DNA from: Coptodactyla brooksi
Taxonomy: Eukaryota > Arthropoda > Insecta > Coleoptera > Scarabaeidae
Length of the DNA: 35,682 bases
Reading direction: 5' to 3'
Assembly: GCA_033557675.1 (NCBI GenBank)
Contig: JAWQRM010000047.1
Span: 1-35,682 of the forward strand
Shown: one piece after another, positions 29,690 to 35,682 of the stretch
How positions within the stretch are numbered: the stretch's first letter is position 1
Layout of the letters: every line of letters begins with the position of its first letter
Notes under the pieces: model-generated
Database searches by the model: none
Told to the model about the DNA's origin: nothing
The model's input: the letters and a program-made list of their open reading frames with translations, nothing else
Position numbers and translations under genes: made by a program

Positions 29690-31535
29690 ATTAGGTAATT
29701 TCTCCGGGTATTGACCGTGAATGTCCACGATGACGACGCTGGACGTGCGAAAATCCGAAGAAGATTTATTCCGGTAATTGGTACCGACGGTGGCGCCTAT
29801 ATATACGAGACATCCGCCTCGTCCCACGCGTTTTAGACTTTCGTTTGCGCGCTTACTCGCGCACAATCGCGCCCGGCTTAAGCGACCCGTCGAATAATAA
29901 TTACAAGAGCCATTGTCGCCCGACGAAATTTAATTAACATCCGCGAATTTATGGGCGACCCCGGCGGGGGGGATTTGGGCGTTAACGTAATTAGCGCTTG
30001 TTGAACGAACAAAATGCGAATTTACAGTCGCGAGTTTACGGTCCCCGTTTGAGGCTCAGCCGTCGTAAAGAAGTATTTATAAAGGGACATGTCCCGAGCG
30101 TAAGCGCTCTCCCGATAGTCCGAGACTAAAGCGATTTGGCCCCGACGGTAATCCCGCGGGCAGGCCTCTCGGCCTTCCCCCGAAAGACGAGTTTAAAATG
30201 CGTGTTGTAAATATATCGTTAGAGACATCACGCATTATTTAGCCAAATAACCCGACTAAAGTACAAGTTAAGTGACAGGGTTTACAATCATAATACGTAT
30301 CCAAGATAAAGTTATGCCCCGAGTAAGCCCCAGATAACTTTTAAAGCATAACGAATATACGCGCGATAAGTTTTTTTGAAAATATATCTAGATAATTTAA
30401 CAAATTATTTAATTTCTGAATTCGATTTCGCTTGGATATTTTCGCAAACAAAGAAATAATCTCGGGTTTCTGTTACAAGTTAGGCAGAGCTTAAAAGCTC
30501 TCGTTCGATCGATTCGAAATCTAATTACGGCGAGGCACGAGCGTCCGGGGCACCGCGTCGAATTAAATCGCCAATAACTCAGGCCTCTCGGTTTTTCGTT
30601 TATCTGGGCGCGCGGCCGTTTTATAAGGTGTTATTAACTCGTGGCTTTCATTAACCTCTGAACCGGCATTATCACCTTTCACGCGAGCGCGGGCCGCGCT
30701 CCGAACAATGTAACCGGAAAAAGCTCTCTTCTCTCCGTTCGGTCTCGTGGCGCCGACGGACCCACCAAAAGCATGTTTATAGATTCGATCCGCCCCCGAT
30801 TATATAAGCCCTCGTCCGCGAGCGAAAAAAGACCGAGACGACGCCAAAAGTGTAATAAACTTATTCTACGGGCGACACGGGGACGTCGCCCGGCAGAGGG
30901 GGGAGAGGGGGAAACACCTGAGGAGAGTTCAGTGCCGTCTCGATCGGCCGTATAGTTGAAAGTTGCTCGCGCAGGTTGCCGGTACCGAGGACGTACTTAA
31001 ACCCGTACACAGGCCGAGTGTAATATCGAAACGCGACGAGGAGCGTCTACCGATAATTACGATTGTTCCCCGCCACCGAGAGAGCTTTTAACTAACAAAA
31101 AAAAACTATCGCGCGATTTGTAGAACGTAGATGGAGAGATCGCCGGATTCGATAAGGACCGCAGGAACCACCCACCGCTTATTGCAGGAGGTGACTGCGA
31201 TAGTGAATGAGGTCCAAAGGTGAAACTGCTCGTGGATTAGCCTTTACGACTCGCCGGAGTAACCACCTATCGATGAGGAAATGTCGTAAAAATCGCGAAC
31301 ACTCGATCGACGCCGTCTTTGTACACGGTGATTCCCCTTTTGAAACTATTCGATAAATTCCGAAACTTTTATAACAATTTGTAGGGGATAATTATTAATG
31401 TACTTATTACTACATTTATTACCACAACCAAGTAGGCATAAAAGTCGTGTTTCAATCGAATAACACCTTAAAATCACCGTTAGGTAACCCAAAAGATAAA
31501 GTAAATATGTTGGAAAAAAAGTGGAATTTAAGAAA
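29690..31535. other. CpG-rich unique block with TATA-like sites, no gene recognised
   Basis: Very CpG-rich from 29700 to 31300. TATA-like strings are present on plus at 29797-29806 (CTATATATAC) and 30801-30808 (TATATAAG), and an arthropod initiator-like TCAGT at 30929. The TATA-initiator spacing (about 130 bp) is too long for one promoter. The open frame 30773-30955 (plus) is Arg/Pro-rich and domain-free. An upstream promoter is possible but not demonstrated. Confidence 0.3.
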
Positions 31536-31540
31536 TTAGT

Positions 31541-31753
31541 ATGGAGGGCACCCCTACTAAAGGACCCCTACTAACTAGGTTCAAGGAACACGTGGCCCAC
31601 TTGAAAAATGTACCCAATAATAGATTCTTGGATGCATTCGAAAGCTTAGAAATCACTAAATGCAAAAGTACAATTAATAAGGACAGAGAAGTGATTCCCT
31701 TCAGTCCACTGTACAGCTTAATAGATAAAGAAATGCAAATAGAGGAATTCTAG
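31541..31753 (+). CDS. Doubtful ORF, 70 codons, possibly a transposon fragment
   Basis: MEGTPTKGPLLTRFKEHVAH opens a frame closed by a stop at 31751; a TAA lies three codons upstream of the ATG. The TRFKEH motif recalls the end of GIY-YIG endonuclease domains of Penelope-like and related insect retroelements (R-x-KEH), but the Tyr motifs are not present. Lys/Glu-rich composition and normal codon mix set it apart from the surrounding noise. Function not assigned. Confidence 0.25.
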   Translation: MEGTPTKGPLLTRFKEHVAHLKNVPNNRFLDAFESLEITKCKSTINKDREVIPFSPLYSLIDKEMQIEEF

Positions 31754-32007
31754 GAAACAAGTAACCCACAATAGGAGGTGGCTCCCCACCACCACCCTTC
31801 CATATAATACAGTATGTGACAGTGACCAACTTACTTATTACTAAACACGGCATTTTATAATATCACAGGGAAATGCGCATTTGAAGTACAATAGTCTGGA
31901 AAACATAAAGTAATAAATTTATATTACGAATTGTTGCTCGCGCCATCTCTTGCCGAGTAGCGTAATTTTTTCGTATGTCCCGAACTTTCCACCGTATTCG
32001 AGAATTC

Positions 32008-32053
32008 GCTTGCAGCCATATGCGAGATTAGGTTCTCGCATATGGCTGCCAGC
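32008..32053. repeat. Near-perfect hairpin / inverted repeat
   Basis: GCAGCCATATGCGAGA (32012-32027) is followed by a 6-nt loop TTAGGT and its exact complement (32034-32049). After one T/C mismatch, three more pairs (GCT/AGC) extend the stem, giving 19 of 20 positions paired. It is much better conserved than the surrounding old repeats. Confidence 0.85.
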
Positions 32054-35000
32054 AAAACAAAAGTGAGAAGCCGTCTCGAACTTCAAAATGATATTATATG
32101 TAGATCTAATATAGAGGCCAGATTTGAGAAACTAGTTTCTGAATAACAGGCACATACGTCGCACTAATATTTTTACTTTACAATTTGTTTCTGTTTTTAT
32201 TTATTTTTTACATTCCGCAGAGTTGTCGCATTACTTACTGTAGGGGAGGGATCACCTGACGTAAGAATTCTCCGGTCGTTGTTACGCGTTAGGTAACTCG
32301 GACAGTCGGTGAATTTGCGGACTCTATTTCTTACTTCGTCGGCTATTGTAGCGTTCCCGGAGTGATCTGTTTACTCCGTTGATTTATCGCTCGGCTCCGT
32401 TCCTACGTTTCGATTGTTTGTTCCAGGGGATTGCCTGCTTTCAGCGCCCAGGCGGCAATGTTTGGTTGCTCGGGCCACTATCGCGTTACGAACCGTGTTG
32501 ATTCTATAAACATCGACGACATATTTACGGGTTGCCCTAACGAGCGTTGTTTATTTTCATTTCCAGCGACTCGGTGTAAAACTGCCGCCGACAATGGGTC
32601 GCTGTTTAAAACGCTCGACTGCCGCGTCGCCGGGCGCGTATCCGACCGTTAAAAAAAATAACTTTTGGTCGTTATTCTTCGCATCCTCCCTTCACCCGTA
32701 AAAAAGAAGAACGCGCGGTCGTCTTTTTCCGAAGTTACCCGGTCGCGGGCTATATTTAGATGGGCCCGATTGACTAGTTTCGTACGTGCTGGTCTTGTTG
32801 CGCGATTGTGCCCGCCATAAATGGTCGGAACTAGTACATGTTGCATCCGCCAGGGGCTACCAGAAACCCAGACTAGGAGACTGTGGCGCTCACCGCTGAC
32901 TCATACGGTTAGAAAGGTCAATAAAGTTGTTGAAGAGGCCTCTCGGCTCGCACAGGTCGCCGAATCGGCTCCTTTCAGGGCTTTTGGATTTAAACCGAAA
33001 AGTGAAAATATTCCCGGTCATTAGCGAGTTTGGTAAAACGCGAGGTAAACCGCAGGTGAGTCACACAGGCGCCTGTCTGAAGTGTATGCAAATTTGGATG
33101 TGTCGAACCTGACGTGTTCGTTGGCACTTTCTTCACCATATATACACTATTACAAGTCAGTTTTAGAGTTCACATGTTAATCATCGGAGAAATGTACCAG
33201 AATTTATAATGCAATACATTGTGCTAAATGTAAACGTTGTCTTATAAATTTTAACCCGCACTTATGCTTTTAAATGAATTATTACTAAAACTAATAACGC
33301 ACAAACGGCACGTTATATACCATGTTCTTTGGTTTCGGCGCACCGCAAAAATTCGCCCTGAAAAACTACATTCCGCACTGTCTGCTGTTCCTCATCTTGA
33401 GCGGTGGTTTTGTTGGAATGCCATTTCGCGTTTACGACCCGGTCTATGGTGTCAAAAAGGGCCCGTTCTTAGAAGAAGGGTAAGAGGCGCGCAACGGCCT
33501 TTGTCGGGCGGACATCAAAGTCCGAGAGTTTCGCTCTCGTCGGAGGTAAAATTTCTCCAGACGAAGTGATAAATACTGGACATTGTTGAAGTGTTCCGAG
33601 AAGTAAGATTTTACGTTTAAATCTCGATGACGTTATACGTAAACCTCGCTTTTCTAGGCGCAAATTTAACGTTCCTTTCGAAACATTATCGGTTCCATCC
33701 TTTTCCATTCTTGTATACAGAAATGTATATAGATTTGAGCCATTTTTTCAACAATTTTTGTTGCACTTTGTTATCGTTTTGTCGACTGCTGTTCAACAAA
33801 AAGAACGAAAAATAAAAAATTAGACAAATAATGTCGATTATTTTCGGACGCGCAACGTTTCAAAGATTTAATGGCCAGGACGAAATAAGAATAGCCGGTG
33901 CCAAGGTAGATAAAACGCGAGATATATAAATAGGTATGAGAACAATAAAGGTCTAATTTTGTTCTACAATATTGCGCAACGGTCGAGGAAGATAACTCGG
34001 TCCAAATATTCCGGAAAAGTTGTTCAAATTAGTTCAAAATAATAAAATTAAATTAAGGAACGTCTAAGAAAAGATGGCGATAAAAACTTGTTTTTTTTAA
34101 TAAAAAATTACCTCTATTTCAAATAAAATCTCTCTGAAAATAAAATTGTTTTTGTATCTCCCCGTTTTTGTTAACAAAAGGTAACTAAATGAACTGCTTA
34201 CTTACTTACTTACTTTTCCACACAAAGCATTACTTATCTGCTTTTAAATGTCTGAAACTCTTCAAACCTTCTTGTTTGTTCAGTTATTGTCCTGTTTAGT
34301 TTCTGGATTCGAGGTAAAAATAATTTCCTTAAATGGTTGAAATGTTTGTCGATTACGTTTAGAAAGTTTTCTTTGTCGGTAGTTTCATCTATATCAATCA
34401 ATATTATTGAAACCGCACTGATAGCCATTTTGAAGAAGGCAAATACTTTTCAGTTTTTTTTGTATACTGTTCAGTATATGTATAGTTTTTCTATAAATAG
34501 ATCAAAAATCTATTATTTGGTCCCATTCTGAAAGAAGAATAAATAAATGGAGCAACAAATGCTACTTATGTTTTTGAATGAACCTATTGTATTATTAATA
34601 TATCTCATAGTTGTCAATATACTTTTTGAGTGTCACGTAGATATGTGAACGTTAAAGAAAGTGAAATAAAGAAAACGTTTTAATCCAGTAACATAAATGA
34701 TAGAAAAATGGCTTGTAAACTGCGTAAAACTATAGAAAAAAAAATATTGTACAGAAAGAAGTGGTTTTTCTACCAAGTCTTAAAAGGCATTCTACCTGCT
34801 TCTTTTATCTGGTTTTCGAGGGAGATTACTTATCTAAATTAAACAGAAAGCTGGAGGTCGAAATATTTCGCCCTCTAAGTGAGATAACCTGTACCTTTCA
34901 GAAAAGAAAAGTGGTAAAACACGTGTTGAAAGGGGAGATATTTTACAGAGCAGGTAAGTTCTTTTGCTCCTTCCTTTTACTTTTAATTTATGACGGCTAA

Positions 35001-35682
35001 ACCTGTAATTACGAACGCACAATGCACACTCGCTAGACACGACAAATTGAAAGCGATTATTATCCGCGTTCGCGAGGAAAACTTTGCGCGCACTTCGCAT
35101 TACATCATTTTCAACAATTACCATCGTAAAGTAGTGAGAACCGCGAGAATGTTGAAGTTGTGCCGTCGCCGTTTCGAGATTGAAACGCACTTATCTCGAC
35201 TATTAATATACGGTTCTCGGAATTGCAAGAAGGTTATCTGGACGTCCGATTTTTATACTCTACTTCCTGTCACTCCGACTGGTGCACAACAAGAATAATT
35301 GATATTGCCAGTTACCGATTCACGAAGAGATATGACAGTGCCGGGGTAATAGAATGAAACGAGATGTTTTCTTCAAACTAATCGCTAATAAATTGGGATT
35401 TCTGGACGATTCCTTCGTCAGAACTGTAGCAAATTCAGTTTAGAACAGTCCAATTAAAATTGCCCTAACCAATTAGCCGGCAGATCAAACGGTCAGATAT
35501 CGAAGATGGCCGCGATAAAAGGATTCCATTAGCGAGGACATTGTACACGCTAATTAGATAACACCGTTAAGATTTAATTGCTTACGTTTACGCGGGACAA
35601 CGGTTTCCGTGGACTCCGTATCGCGTCCATTTTCTCATTCTAACGTCCCGATATTCGCGAATTCCTACGGAAAGTGTAGGAC
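32054..35682. other. Unique sequence to the window edge, no gene recognised
   Basis: Alternating CpG-rich (32220-33100, 35000-35680) and AT-rich (33600-34760) parts. A (CTTA)n tract lies at 34197-34215 and a 12-bp palindrome ACAGGCGCCTGT near 33064. Short open frames on both strands, including a Lys/Glu-rich one at 34234-34428 (minus), show no domains and no splice context. Confidence 0.4.
34197..34215. repeat. CTTA microsatellite
   Basis: Four to five CTTA units in a row. Confidence 0.85.

Noticed and set aside
34234..34428. 64-codon minus frame, Lys/Glu/Phe-rich
   Set aside because: Considered as a receptor or transposase fragment; no motif could be named.
1..35682. tRNA, rRNA, CRISPR or bacterial operon features
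   Set aside because: No tRNA box B pattern with a fitting box A, no rRNA sequence and no regularly spaced short direct repeats with unique spacers were seen; the tandem arrays have ~250-bp monomers.

Overview
The window is nuclear DNA of an animal, most likely an insect. Coding exons are interrupted by GT-AG introns, two of them only 51 and 54 bp long. Long introns are packed with AT-rich tandem repeats and decayed transposons, and CpG-rich unique blocks alternate with AT-rich repeat blocks. Nothing looks prokaryotic or viral. Very short introns are common in beetles and other holometabolous insects, but the species cannot be fixed from the sequence.

The only well-supported gene lies on the minus strand and fills at least 358-10319. 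It encodes a TANC-family scaffold, the insect orthologue of which is rolling pebbles (rols/antisocial). Reading 5' to 3' on the minus strand, the exons are: a RING-finger exon (10134-10319), a basic low-complexity linker exon (7044-7412), two exons with the family's 'RLGLLLGD' segment and a Ser-rich linker (6339-6677, 6048-6284), one 2.5-kb exon with a P-loop NTPase and about ten ankyrin repeats (2101-4630), and two TPR exons (1854-2049, 358-642). All junction phases agree. With a candidate 5' exon at 26319-26364 the model is 4188 nt, 1395 codons plus stop. In flies Rols is a scaffold linking muscle founder-cell receptors to the fusion machinery; vertebrate TANC1/2 are postsynaptic scaffolds.

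Layout: 1-357, 3' UTR and downstream. 358-10319, the gene, with an intron (4631-6047) built of tandem decayed copies of the P-loop exon start, and an intron (7413-10133) holding a satellite-like array. 10320-26318, probably one giant first intron, with a second array of the same satellite (11.94-13.6 kb), CpG-rich unique blocks, and a dispersed AT-rich repeat family at 17.5-25.9 kb in both orientations. 26.3-26.6 kb, a candidate 5' exon with three helically spaced ACCGGTTTT motifs upstream. 28.66-29.68 kb, an internally deleted Tigger/pogo-like transposon relic. 32.0 kb, a near-perfect 19-bp hairpin. The rest of 29.7-35.7 kb is unique sequence without recognisable genes.

I found no new multi-gene system. 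The most unusual features are the triplicated NTPase-exon boundary, the repeated satellite arrays in adjacent introns of one gene, two stop-free mini-introns with lengths divisible by three, and a frame-preserving 42-nt candidate cassette exon with a GC donor.
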